From Peribacillus cavernae (GTDB lineage: Bacteria > Bacillota > Bacilli > Bacillales > DSM-1321), in contig NZ_RYZZ01000013.1 of assembly GCF_003989135.1 (NCBI RefSeq), forward strand, positions 1-39,849: DNA of 39,849 nt. The letters are read 5' to 3'. Numbering within the stretch: position 1 is the stretch's first letter; the number at the start of each line of letters is the position of its first letter. Position numbers and translations under genes: made by a program. The notes under the pieces are model-generated. The model was not told the DNA's origin, searched no databases, and saw only the letters and a list, made by a program, of their open reading frames with translations. Below are positions 8,592 to 16,539 of this stretch, piece by piece.

Positions 8592-9254
8592 ATGAAAGTA
8601 ATCATGCATTGGACGTATGGCAGCGCGAAAAAGCCTGCTTGTGATTTTACCTCTGACTGGCTTGATGCCGGAATTGCCCTTATAATAGCAGATGACCTAG
8701 AAAAAGCAGGCCGGATGAAGACCGTCGAGTTTAAAGACGAGATTGGTACATCCTGGACAAAAAAAGAACTGAAAAAGCTCTTGGTTGAAATAGATGAGGA
8801 TCCGAGTAATGTGACTGTATATTTTGACGGAGGCTTTCAAAAAGAAGATGGATTAACCGGCATTGGAGTTGCCATATATTATACCCAGGGGAAGAATCAC
8901 TGGCGCCTTCGCGCAAACGCCCTACTAGCAGAACTGGACTCCAACAATGAAGCGGAATATGCAGCTTTGTTTGAGGCTGTCAAACACCTTGAAGAATTAG
9001 GCGTGCACCATCAATCCTGCCGGTTCAAGGGCGATTCCCAGGTAGTGCTTAAGCAGCTATCCGGGGAATGGTCATGCTTTGAGGAAAATCTGAATCGCTG
9101 GCTGGACCGGATCGAACAAAAAATCGGCAAACTTGGCATTAAACCAATCTACGAACCAATTCCGAGAAAAGAAAATAGCGAAGCAGACAAATTAGCGACC
9201 CAGGCTCTAAAGGGTGAGGAAATTTTAAGCAAGCTCAACATAAGTGAAAAATAA
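8592..9254 (+). CDS. ypeP: RNase H-like domain protein with N-terminal extension (YpeP-like)
   Basis: A 220-residue protein. Residues 1 to about 70 form a family-specific region starting MKVIMHWTYG. Residues 74-215 form an RNase H-like domain with D79 (FDGG), E122 (NNEAEYAAL), D148 (KGDSQ) and D199 (NSEADKLA), so the DEDD set is complete. B. subtilis YpeP has this length and lies next to ypeQ, as here. The ATG at 8592 is chosen because AGGGTGA precedes it and the protein then matches the family length; an upstream ATG at 8496 would add 32 lysine-rich residues that look non-coding. The gene is followed 17 bases later by ypeQ, so they probably form an operon. The natural substrate is not known. 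Confidence 0.86.
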   Translation: MKVIMHWTYGSAKKPACDFTSDWLDAGIALIIADDLEKAGRMKTVEFKDEIGTSWTKKELKKLLVEIDEDPSNVTVYFDGGFQKEDGLTGIGVAIYYTQGKNHWRLRANALLAELDSNNEAEYAALFEAVKHLEELGVHHQSCRFKGDSQVVLKQLSGEWSCFEENLNRWLDRIEQKIGKLGIKPIYEPIPRKENSEADKLATQALKGEEILSKLNISEK

Positions 9255-9271
9255 AAAGGGAGCAAAACAAA

Positions 9272-9493
9272 TTGAAGAACCGAAAAGTTATCTACTCAGA
9301 AGTAGAGGCAGTCCTTGAGGATTACTGCAAGGATTGTTTCCTGTACAGTACTTTAAGAAAAGAAAAAGGCAGAAACTATGCCCATAAATTTTGTATTTCA
9401 CAATGCACGGTCGGGGAGAAACTGAAAGAAATCGGCAATGAACTGAGCGGAAACAAAAATAAACTTAAAAATGAGAAAGGCCGGCTATCATAA
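9272..9493 (+). CDS. ypeQ: Small zinc-finger protein (YpeQ-like)
   Basis: A 73-residue protein with Cys at 19, 22, 41 and 45 and His at 38, arranged as YCKDC then HKFCISQC. The spacing suits one bound zinc ion. It matches the small Bacillus YpeQ family, which carries a zinc-finger domain of unknown role. The start is TTG with AAAGGGAG about 10 bases upstream. The gene follows the RNase H-like ypeP by 17 bases, so a joint role in nucleic-acid handling is possible but is only an inference. Its last codons overlap the left arm of a terminator. Confidence 0.82.
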   Translation: MKNRKVIYSEVEAVLEDYCKDCFLYSTLRKEKGRNYAHKFCISQCTVGEKLKEIGNELSGNKNKLKNEKGRLS

Positions 9494-9504
9494 AACCGGC
9501 CTTT
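9476..9504. terminator. Bidirectional terminator between ypeQ and nsrR
   Basis: Arms AAAGGCCGG (9476-9484) and CCGGCCTTT (9496-9504). The hairpin overlaps the 3' ends of both convergent genes, including their stop codons. Confidence 0.75.
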
Positions 9505-9955
9505 AGTCGTTCGCACGTGCTACAGAGTCAAAATATTCCCTGAGCATAACTTTATTCTCAGTGATGTCTTCAAGAGTATATTCATCGAGGATCTGTAAAA
9601 AAGCGTCCAGCGCTCTGTTAAAAATATGTTTCAATGAGCATACCGGCGCAATCACACATTTATTGCTATGATGCTCAAAGCATTCCACAAGATAGAAGTC
9701 TTCTTCCGTTTTTCGGACGATTTCTCCGATATTGATCTCGGAGGGCAGTTTCGCAAGACGGATGCCGCCATTGCGGCCGCGGATCGTTTCGATATAGCCC
9801 ATTTTCCCTAAATTATAAATGACTTTCATAAGATGATTCTTGGAAATATCATAGGCTTCGGCGATTTCACTAATATTCGCCAGCTTTTCATTCCTTTGGG
9901 AAGCTAAATATAGTAAAACTCGAATCGAGTAATCTGAATAGGTAGTTAAACGCAT
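9503..9955 (-). CDS. nsrR: Nitric-oxide-sensing Rrf2-family repressor NsrR
   Basis: A 150-residue Rrf2-family regulator with an N-terminal winged helix and an iron-sulfur cluster site. The three cluster cysteines are at 92, 100 and 106 (ECFEHHSNKC then PVC), the same numbers as in B. subtilis NsrR, and Asp8 is present as the likely fourth ligand. The [4Fe-4S] form represses NO-detoxification genes and is inactivated by nitric oxide. The gene is divergent from hmp, its classic target, and operator-like palindromes lie between them. In B. subtilis nsrR and hmp are not neighbours, so this linkage is itself informative. The ATG at 9955 gives a full-length product. Confidence 0.93.
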   Translation of the reverse strand: MRLTTYSDYSIRVLLYLASQRNEKLANISEIAEAYDISKNHLMKVIYNLGKMGYIETIRGRNGGIRLAKLPSEINIGEIVRKTEEDFYLVECFEHHSNKCVIAPVCSLKHIFNRALDAFLQILDEYTLEDITENKVMLREYFDSVARAND

Positions 9956-10039
9956 AAATCTTTTCCCTCACAATCCCTTCCTGCCTTCATCTTAGCATAA
10001 TTGTGAACATTTCTTAAACGTTTAAATTTTGCAGGCTAA

Positions 10040-10062
10040 AAGATGTATATGAAATATTGCTT
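10040..10062. promoter_or_regulatory. Candidate NsrR operator 1
   Basis: A 23-bp imperfect palindrome starting AAGATGTATAT and ending ATATTGCTT, close to the NsrR consensus AAGATG-N11-CATCTT. It covers the -35 element of the hmp promoter. Binding is inferred from sequence and from the adjacent nsrR gene. Confidence 0.7.
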
Positions 10063-10085
10063 TTTAACTTGCTTAGTTTTATTAT
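10057..10085 (+). promoter_or_regulatory. Sigma A promoter of hmp
   Basis: TTGCTT (10057-10062) and TATTAT (10080-10085) with a 17-base spacer. Operator 1 overlaps the -35 and operator 2 begins two bases after the -10, so repressor would block the polymerase twice. Confidence 0.7.
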
Positions 10086-10086
10086 A

Positions 10087-10109
10087 AAGATGTATTTAAA
10101 ATACTACTT
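10087..10109. promoter_or_regulatory. Candidate NsrR operator 2
   Basis: A 23-bp palindrome with arms AAGATGTATTT and AAATACTACTT, the better of the two matches. It lies at the expected transcription start of hmp. Confidence 0.75.
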
Positions 10110-10130
10110 TTTAGAAAAGAGGGTAAATCC

Positions 10131-11360
10131 ATGTTATCTCAGCAGACGATTGACATCATTAAATCAACGGTACCTGTTTTAGAAGTGAAAGGTACGGAAA
10201 TTACAACAGTATTTTATAAAAATTTATTTGAAAACCATCCCGAATTATTACATATTTTTAACCATGCCAATCAAAAAAGAGGGCGTCAGCAAACCGCTCT
10301 TGCAAATACGGTGCTTGCGGCAGCGAAATATATTGACCAGCTTGAAACAATTATTCCGGTTGTCAAACAAATTTCCCATAAACATCGCAGCCTTGCGGTC
10401 AAACCAGAGCATTATCCGATCGTAGGCGAGCATCTTCTTGGAGCCATCAAACAGGTTCTCGGGGATGCAGCGACAGATGAGATCATAGGTGCATGGGCAG
10501 AAGCATACGGCGTGATTGCCCAGGTATTTATCGATATTGAAAAAGAAATGTACCAGGGAACGGCAAACCAAAATAATGGCTGGGCCGATTATAAAGATTT
10601 TAAAGTAATCGACAAAGTAAAAGAAAGCGATGTTATCACTTCATTTTATTTAAAACCGGCTGACGATTCTAATGTTCCTGAGTTTGAACCGGGCCAGTAC
10701 ATTACCGTCCGGCTCCAAATTCCGGGAGAAGACTATTTATTCAATCGCCAGTACAGCCTTTCGATTGCTCCCGGTAAAGAATATTTTCGAATTTCCGTGA
10801 AAAAAGAAGCAGAAGGCACTATACCGGACGGAAAAGTATCCAACTATCTGCACGATCATATCAACACTGGTGATACGATTGAAGTGACCGCTCCAGCAGG
10901 GGACTTTACTCTTGATACGGAAAAAGAAACACCAGTTGTTTTCCTCAGCGGCGGCGTAGGTATTACACCATTCATGAGCATGGCGGGCGCCGTTGCTGAA
11001 AAGCAGCCGGGACGACAGGTGCAATTTATTCATGCAGCCAGATATGGCAGTCTTCAAGCCTTCAAAGAAGAGCTAAAAGGATTACATGATAAATTGACGA
11101 ATTATCAATTGGCATTCGTTTATGAACAGCCTGACGAAGAAGATTTGCAGAATGAATATTTCAGCAAGCAGGGCTACATTGATGCCGAATGGCTGAAAGA
11201 TAGAGTAGCGGCCGATGCCGACTTTTATGTCTGCGGACCGGTGCCATTCCTGCGCGCCATCATCGGCAGCCTGAAAAAGCTCGGCATTCCCGATACACGG
11301 ATTCATTTTGAATTCTTTGGACCGGCGGAGAATCTTGAAGCGGAAGAAGCTACCGCCTAA
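10131..11360 (+). CDS. hmp: Flavohemoglobin, nitric oxide dioxygenase
   Basis: A 409-residue flavohemoglobin that turns nitric oxide and oxygen into nitrate using NAD(P)H. The globin domain (1 to about 137) holds Tyr29 and Gln53 on the distal side and the proximal heme ligand His85, the same numbering as E. coli Hmp. The FAD-binding domain (about 150-260) has RQYSLS, and the NAD domain (about 270-400) has GGVGITP and the C-terminal FEFFGP. All cofactor motifs are intact. An AGAGGG site precedes the ATG. The gene is transcribed away from nsrR with two operator-like palindromes on its promoter, so NO-dependent derepression is likely. A terminator follows. Confidence 0.96.
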   Translation: MLSQQTIDIIKSTVPVLEVKGTEITTVFYKNLFENHPELLHIFNHANQKRGRQQTALANTVLAAAKYIDQLETIIPVVKQISHKHRSLAVKPEHYPIVGEHLLGAIKQVLGDAATDEIIGAWAEAYGVIAQVFIDIEKEMYQGTANQNNGWADYKDFKVIDKVKESDVITSFYLKPADDSNVPEFEPGQYITVRLQIPGEDYLFNRQYSLSIAPGKEYFRISVKKEAEGTIPDGKVSNYLHDHINTGDTIEVTAPAGDFTLDTEKETPVVFLSGGVGITPFMSMAGAVAEKQPGRQVQFIHAARYGSLQAFKEELKGLHDKLTNYQLAFVYEQPDEEDLQNEYFSKQGYIDAEWLKDRVAADADFYVCGPVPFLRAIIGSLKKLGIPDTRIHFEFFGPAENLEAEEATA

Positions 11361-11387
11361 ATATCCATCAAAATAGACAATGATATC

Positions 11388-11430
11388 AACCGATTTTCCT
11401 GACTTTGAAGGAGGATCGGTTTTTATTTTT
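11388..11430 (+). terminator. Rho-independent terminator after hmp
   Basis: Arms AACCGAT (11388-11394) and ATCGGTT (11415-11421), with an inner TCCT/AGGA pairing, then a T-rich tail to 11430. Confidence 0.75.
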
Positions 11431-11562
11431 GTCAAATTGGGCAAACTACTTTTCGATACATAGTCCAAAAGGTTTATAAGTAGAATCTCTAACCATACAT
11501 TTATTCAACTAGTGTTTGCTTGCCAATAAAGGCATTAATTCAAAGCTTGGAGAGGATATTTA

Positions 11563-11658
11563 ATGTACAAGAAACAGGAACGCAGGTTAATGTGGCTGGC
11601 ATTTATTGTTGCACTCATGATGGGATTATCGATACTGGGCCGGATCGTTTCGGGGTAA
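11563..11658 (+). CDS. 31-residue membrane peptide upstream of the bd-type oxidase
   Basis: A short ORF, MYKKQERRLMWLAFIVALMM followed by GLSILGRIVSG. It has a basic N-terminus and one predicted membrane helix (about residues 9-27), suggesting N-in topology. GAGAGG lies about six bases before the ATG. Its stop codon is 16 bases before the oxidase subunit I start, so it belongs to the same transcript. It is not CydS, which follows cydB. I do not recognise the family. It could be a further small oxidase subunit, an assembly factor or a translated leader. Confidence 0.6.
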   Translation: MYKKQERRLMWLAFIVALMMGLSILGRIVSG

Positions 11659-11674
11659 GGGAAGGTGAGTGTGA

Positions 11675-13021
11675 ATGGGAAATGAAGAAGCTGTCTATTT
11701 TAGTAGAGGATTAACGGAACTGACATTATCGTTCCATATCATTTTTGCGACCATTGGGGTAGGGATTCCGCTGATGATCATGATTGCTCAATGGGTTGGG
11801 ATTAAGAAACAGGATGAACACTACATACTTCTTGCAAGACGATGGACGCGCGGATTTGTAATTACCGTCGCTGTAGGTGTCGTGACCGGGACGGCAATTG
11901 GATTGCAGCTCTCGCTTCTCTGGCCAAACTTTATGCAGCTGGCTGGAAATGTGATTGCTTTGCCTTTATTTATGGAAGTGTTCGCTTTTTTCTTTGAAGC
12001 GATTTTTCTGGGAATTTATTTATACACGTGGGATCGGTTTGAGAACCAGAAGAAGCATATGCTGCTGCTGATTCCGGTTGCAGCAGGTGCTTCATTCTCT
12101 GCGGTCTTTATCACGATTGTCAATTCGTTTATGAATTCTCCCCGGGGGTTTGATATTGTAAACGGGCAACTGGTGAATATTAACCCGATACTCGCGATGT
12201 TTAACCCGGCGATGCCAACTAAGGTCACCCATGTTTTGGCCACTTCCTATATGACAGCGGCGTTTTTGCTCGCAGCGATCGGTGCTTATCGTTTAGTAAA
12301 GGGATCCAATCATGTATATCACAAAAAAGGCTTATTTTTAACGATGAAAATGGGGCTCCTATTCTCGATTATCACGGCGATTCTTGGAGATTTCTCAGGA
12401 AAGTATTTGGCAGAATACCAGCCTGAAAAATTAGCGGCTGCCGAATGGCATTTTGAAACGGAAGAAGGAGCTCCGCTGATGATGTATGGTGTTCTTGATA
12501 ATGGCGAAGTGAAATATGCGCTGACGATTCCATTTGGGCTCAGTATTCTTGCGCATAGTAATCCGAAAGCTGAAGTGATCGGGCTTAATGAATTTGCTGA
12601 GGATGAGATTCCTCCCCTGTATATTCACTACTTGTTCGATACAATGGTCACGATTGGCATGTTGATGATCGGGATTTCTTTTGTTTTTTTGCTGGGATTT
12701 TGGCGAAGATGGCGCTTTGTTTTAACAAAATCATTCCTCTGGATAGTAGTGTTTGGCGGCCCCCTTTCCTTTCTTGCAATCGAAGCAGGTTGGTGGCTTG
12801 CTGAAGTGGGGCGCCAACCGTGGATATTGCGGGGAATCATGCGAACATCGGAAGCAGCGACCACCAGTGGCCAGGTCGATACGATGTTACTTTTATTTGC
12901 TGGATTATATCTGATTTTAGGGATCGGCAGCATGGTAGTGCTCACCCGGATGTTTCGTAAAAATACCGTCGAACAGGAACTGGCCGACCGGGCCTCCGAT
13001 AAAGCAGGTGAAACGGTATGA
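11675..13021 (+). CDS. cydA: Cytochrome bd-type menaquinol oxidase subunit I (short Q-loop, YthA/CbdA type)
   Basis: A 448-residue multi-helix membrane protein that oxidises quinol and reduces oxygen with high affinity. Residues matching the heme ligands of the Geobacillus thermodenitrificans enzyme are visible: H21 in LSFHIIFATIG, H186 in PTKVTHVLAT and a Met at about 324. E101 and E108 in FMEVFAFFFEAIFLG match the conserved glutamates of the proton and heme b595/d region. The length equals that of the Geobacillus subunit and indicates a short Q-loop, unlike E. coli CydA. This is nearer to B. subtilis YthA than to its CydA. GGAAGGTGAG precedes the ATG. The stop overlaps subunit II by four bases (ATGA). 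Confidence 0.93.
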   Translation: MGNEEAVYFSRGLTELTLSFHIIFATIGVGIPLMIMIAQWVGIKKQDEHYILLARRWTRGFVITVAVGVVTGTAIGLQLSLLWPNFMQLAGNVIALPLFMEVFAFFFEAIFLGIYLYTWDRFENQKKHMLLLIPVAAGASFSAVFITIVNSFMNSPRGFDIVNGQLVNINPILAMFNPAMPTKVTHVLATSYMTAAFLLAAIGAYRLVKGSNHVYHKKGLFLTMKMGLLFSIITAILGDFSGKYLAEYQPEKLAAAEWHFETEEGAPLMMYGVLDNGEVKYALTIPFGLSILAHSNPKAEVIGLNEFAEDEIPPLYIHYLFDTMVTIGMLMIGISFVFLLGFWRRWRFVLTKSFLWIVVFGGPLSFLAIEAGWWLAEVGRQPWILRGIMRTSEAATTSGQVDTMLLLFAGLYLILGIGSMVVLTRMFRKNTVEQELADRASDKAGETV

Positions 13022-14043
13022 ATCTAGAATTTATCGGTATCTTCGTGTTGTGGCTGTTTTTGTTCGGATACGTGATGGTCGCTTCGATTGATTTTGGGGC
13101 AGGATTTTTTAACGCATACGTTACACTGACAGGTAAGCAACACATTTTAAGCAAAATCATCCAGCGCTATTTGTCACCGGTCTGGGAAGTGACCAATGTC
13201 TTTTTAGTGTTTTTCTTCGTAGGAATTGTTGGTTTTTTCCCGAGAACCGCTTACTATTACGGGACAACATTGCTTGTACCTGTAAGTATCGCGATTATCT
13301 TGCTTGCGATTCGCGGTTCCTATTATGCGTTTACCACTTACGGCGGGCTGAAGCATAAAAGGTATACATATATGTACGGACTTACCGGATTATTTATTCC
13401 CGCTTCATTATCGATTGTATTGACGATTTCGGAAGGCGGCTTTGTAACAAATGAAACACCCGGACCAGCACTGAATTACTGGGATCTATTCACCAGCCCT
13501 TTAACCTGGAGTATCGTTGTGCTAAGCCTGACAGCCGTGCTGTTTATTTCAGCCGTCTTTTTGACGTGGTATGCGCATGAAGCGAAAGACGAGCATGCGA
13601 CCAATTTATTGCGACGATACGCGCTTATTTGGGCAGGCCCAATGATTCTTACAGCATCGGGTATTGTCGTTGAATTGCATGCACATAACCCGGAACACTA
13701 TGCGCGGCTTATGGACGTTTGGTGGCTGTTCATTTTATCCGTCGCTTTATTTATCGGCACCGTTTATTTACTTTGGAAGCGGCAAGCGTATGGTACAGCG
13801 TTTGGGCTATTGACTGGACAATTTTTTCTGGCCTTCTTTGGATACGGCATTGCCCATTACCCGTATCTCCTTTATCCATACCTTACGATTTATGATAGTT
13901 TTACGAACGAGGCGATGGCGATTGCCTTAATCATTGCCTTTGTCGCCGGGCTTGGTTTGCTTCTTCCATCACTTTATCTGCTGCTCAGACTGTTTTTGTT
14001 TAACAAAGAATATGTACAGGGTAAACGAAACGATCACACATAA
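13018..14043 (+). CDS. cydB: Cytochrome bd-type oxidase subunit II (YthB/CbdB type)
   Basis: A 341-residue integral membrane protein with about eight to nine hydrophobic helices, starting MNLEFIGIFVLWLFLFGYVM. It forms the pseudosymmetric partner of subunit I; the N-terminal ASIDFGAGFF motif is characteristic of CydB. It overlaps subunit I by four bases, so the two are translationally coupled at a balanced level. The following cydS ribosome site overlaps this gene's stop codon. No truncation is seen. Confidence 0.93.
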   Translation: MNLEFIGIFVLWLFLFGYVMVASIDFGAGFFNAYVTLTGKQHILSKIIQRYLSPVWEVTNVFLVFFFVGIVGFFPRTAYYYGTTLLVPVSIAIILLAIRGSYYAFTTYGGLKHKRYTYMYGLTGLFIPASLSIVLTISEGGFVTNETPGPALNYWDLFTSPLTWSIVVLSLTAVLFISAVFLTWYAHEAKDEHATNLLRRYALIWAGPMILTASGIVVELHAHNPEHYARLMDVWWLFILSVALFIGTVYLLWKRQAYGTAFGLLTGQFFLAFFGYGIAHYPYLLYPYLTIYDSFTNEAMAIALIIAFVAGLGLLLPSLYLLLRLFLFNKEYVQGKRNDHT

Positions 14044-14057
14044 GGAGGAAAAACAAG

Positions 14058-14171
14058 ATGGAAAGTTTCCTGATCTATTATGCACCTTTTCTTGTAATCA
14101 TCGGAGCGATTACAGCTGCTTTTTGGCTTGCATTAAAAGGTGATCCGATTGATTTAAAAAAAAGTGAATGA
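14058..14171 (+). CDS. cydS: CydS, tiny third subunit of cytochrome bd oxidase
   Basis: A 37-residue single-helix membrane protein starting MESFLIYYAPFLVIIGAI. It closely resembles CydS of Geobacillus thermodenitrificans (33 residues, starting MQTFLIMYAP), which the crystal structure showed bound to subunit I next to heme b558. The shared FLI-YAP start, the AAFW segment and the LK after the helix support the call. TAAGGAGG overlaps the cydB stop codon and drives it, with 9 bases before the ATG. It completes a three-subunit bd oxidase operon. Confidence 0.88.
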   Translation: MESFLIYYAPFLVIIGAITAAFWLALKGDPIDLKKSE

Positions 14172-14233
14172 TGGGGTTCTATCAAGGTATAATGGATGTA
14201 TGCATTTTTATCATGAACGAAGGTGACAAATCC

Positions 14234-16381
14234 ATGAAATTAATTATTGCCGAAAAGCCCGATCAGGGGGCGGCCCTTTCCTCACAATTTAAAACGAAAA
14301 AACAGCAGGGATATATCGAGATCCTTCCGAACGAGCTTTTTCAAAAAGGGGCTTATGTGACATGGGCGATCGGCCATTTGGCCCAGCTTGTTTCCCCGGA
14401 AACATATCGTCCTGAATGGAAAAAATGGACGCTTGATGCGCTGCCGATCATTCCGGAGCGGTTTCAATATGAAGTGACACGCTCCAAGGCAAAGCAATTC
14501 AATCTTGTCCGCACGCTGATCAGGAAGCCGGAAGTGACTGAAATCATCCATGCTGGTGACGCAGGACGCGAAGGTGAACTGATTGTCAGGAATATTGTCA
14601 ATTTGACCGGGGTGAAAAAGCCGATGAAACGACTTTGGATTTCATCGTTAACGCCGAAAGCGATCTATGAAGGATTTAAAAACCTGTTGGATGAACAGGA
14701 AACGAAAAGCCTTTTCTTTGAAGCATATACGAGGGCATGTGCCGATTGGGTGGTTGGCATGAACGCATCCAGGGTGTATAGCATTCTCTTAAAAAAGCAG
14801 GGAATGTCAGATGTATTTTCGGCAGGCCGTGTGCAGACGCCGACGCTTGCATTAATTGTCAAACGTGAAATGGAGATTGAGAATTTCAATTCAGAGCCGT
14901 TTTGGGAAGTGTTGGCTACTTTTGACATTCAAGGGAAGAAGTACGAAGGAAAATGGCATAAAGACAAAGATTCCCGGATTAAAGACGTGGAAACAGCCAA
15001 TAAAATCGCCGCATTTTGCCAAAACAAGTCCGCGAACGTACACGATGTACAAACCGAACGGAAAGAATATCAGCCGCCTTTACTGTTTAATCTTTCAGCT
15101 TTACAGGCAACGGCAAATAAAATTTTTAAGTTTTCTCCTAAAAAAACACTAGATGTTTTGCAGAGTTTGTATCAAAAAGGGATTGTCTCCTATCCGAGAT
15201 CTGATTCTAACTATGTCACAAAAGGAGAAGCTGAAACGTTTCCGGACATTCTTCAAAAACTAAGCAACCTTCCTGATTATCAAGAGTTATTTCCGCCTCC
15301 ACACCCTTCGATTATCAACAATAAACGTTATGTCAATGAGAAAAAGGTAACCGATCACTATGCGATTATTCCGACAGAACAGGTGAAGAATCCCAGGCAA
15401 CTTTCTGCTGATGAAAGCAAAATTTACGATTTGGTCATCCGACGGCTCATCGCTGCCCATTATGATCAGGCCATTTTTGATTATACGACGATTAATACCC
15501 TTGTGGACAAGCGGGCTGAGTTCATTTCAAAAGGGAAGCAGCAAGTCCAGGAAGGCTGGCGGAAAGTCATTTTTCAAAACGACAAAGATGATGATATCAT
15601 TTTGCCGATTATTGCAGAAGATGAAGAAGGAAAAGTGGCGAAAGTACAGGTGAAAGAGGGAAAAACGCAGCCGCCGAAGCGTTATACGGAAGGGCAATTA
15701 ATTACCCTGATGAAAACGGCCGGCAAGCATTTGGACAATGAAGAACTGGAAAAAGTACTGATGAAAACAGAAGGGCTTGGGACAGAAGCTACCCGAGCCG
15801 GCATCATTACGATGCTAAAGGACCGGAAATATATTGAGGTCAATAAGAATCAGGTATTTGCAACCGACAAAGGAAAAGTATTAATTGCAGCGATCGGTGA
15901 TAAAATCCTTGCCTCACCTGAAATGACTGCTAAATGGGAGCAACGTTTAAGGGAAATAGGTGAAGGGAAAGCGTCTGCCGCTGTCTTTATGGAACAGGTA
16001 AAGAAGCTTTCATCGAAGATTATTGAAGACGCAACTGATATGTCGGGAAAATGGAACTTTGAAGGGTTGGACACCCAGTCCATCCAAAGAACAAAATCAA
16101 AATTCACAATTGGGAAATCGGTTGGTACATGTAAATTGTGCGGCGGCACAGTCATCGATAAAGGGGACTTCTACGGGTGTTCAAACTATAATAAAACGAA
16201 ATGCAATTTTACAATGTCTAAAAAAATGTTAGGCAAAAAGATTTCCCAAACGAACACTAAGAAGCTTCTGGACAACGGAAAAACCGATTTGATTAAAGGC
16301 TTTAAAAAGGGCGATAAAACATTCGATGCTTTTTTAGAATGGAATGATCAGGAAAAGCGGATTAGCTTTGCTTTTAAATGA
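14234..16381 (+). CDS. topB: DNA topoisomerase III (type IA)
   Basis: A 715-residue type IA topoisomerase that passes single strands through a transient break and decatenates DNA. The Toprim domain starts MKLIIAEKPDQGAAL with the catalytic Glu at residue 5 in IAEKP, and has DAGREGEL near 109-116. The second position of the usual DxD motif is Gly here, a variant I believe is shared by Bacillus TopB proteins. The catalytic Tyr is in SYPRSDSNY, about residue 320. A C-terminal CKLCGG...GCSNY...KCNF segment looks like a zinc ribbon. The start at 14234 has AAGGTGA seven bases upstream; an in-frame ATG at 14168 lies inside cydS and is rejected. A terminator follows. Confidence 0.94.
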   Translation: MKLIIAEKPDQGAALSSQFKTKKQQGYIEILPNELFQKGAYVTWAIGHLAQLVSPETYRPEWKKWTLDALPIIPERFQYEVTRSKAKQFNLVRTLIRKPEVTEIIHAGDAGREGELIVRNIVNLTGVKKPMKRLWISSLTPKAIYEGFKNLLDEQETKSLFFEAYTRACADWVVGMNASRVYSILLKKQGMSDVFSAGRVQTPTLALIVKREMEIENFNSEPFWEVLATFDIQGKKYEGKWHKDKDSRIKDVETANKIAAFCQNKSANVHDVQTERKEYQPPLLFNLSALQATANKIFKFSPKKTLDVLQSLYQKGIVSYPRSDSNYVTKGEAETFPDILQKLSNLPDYQELFPPPHPSIINNKRYVNEKKVTDHYAIIPTEQVKNPRQLSADESKIYDLVIRRLIAAHYDQAIFDYTTINTLVDKRAEFISKGKQQVQEGWRKVIFQNDKDDDIILPIIAEDEEGKVAKVQVKEGKTQPPKRYTEGQLITLMKTAGKHLDNEELEKVLMKTEGLGTEATRAGIITMLKDRKYIEVNKNQVFATDKGKVLIAAIGDKILASPEMTAKWEQRLREIGEGKASAAVFMEQVKKLSSKIIEDATDMSGKWNFEGLDTQSIQRTKSKFTIGKSVGTCKLCGGTVIDKGDFYGCSNYNKTKCNFTMSKKMLGKKISQTNTKKLLDNGKTDLIKGFKKGDKTFDAFLEWNDQEKRISFAFK

Positions 16382-16419
16382 CCACATGGAAAAAAAGGTC
16401 GATTCTTTTACCCAAAAAA

Positions 16420-16454
16420 GGTGTCCATTTGAATGTGGACACCCACGTTTTTTT
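16420..16454. terminator. Bidirectional terminator between topB and adh
   Basis: Arms GGTGTCCA (16420-16427) and TGGACACC (16436-16443), with a T-run to 16454 on the plus strand and an A-run on the left giving T on the minus strand. It separates two convergent genes. Confidence 0.85.
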
Positions 16455-16539
16455 GTCATACTAAGTATATCCTACTCAGAGCGATTTATTTCTATACTGT
16501 TAAGGATGCTGGAATTAAATTGGCAGTATTATCAGCCTT

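Noticed and set aside
14168..14233. Upstream ATG for topB
   Set aside because: It lies in the cydS stop region with no ribosome site, and the residues before MKLIIAEKP are not family-like.
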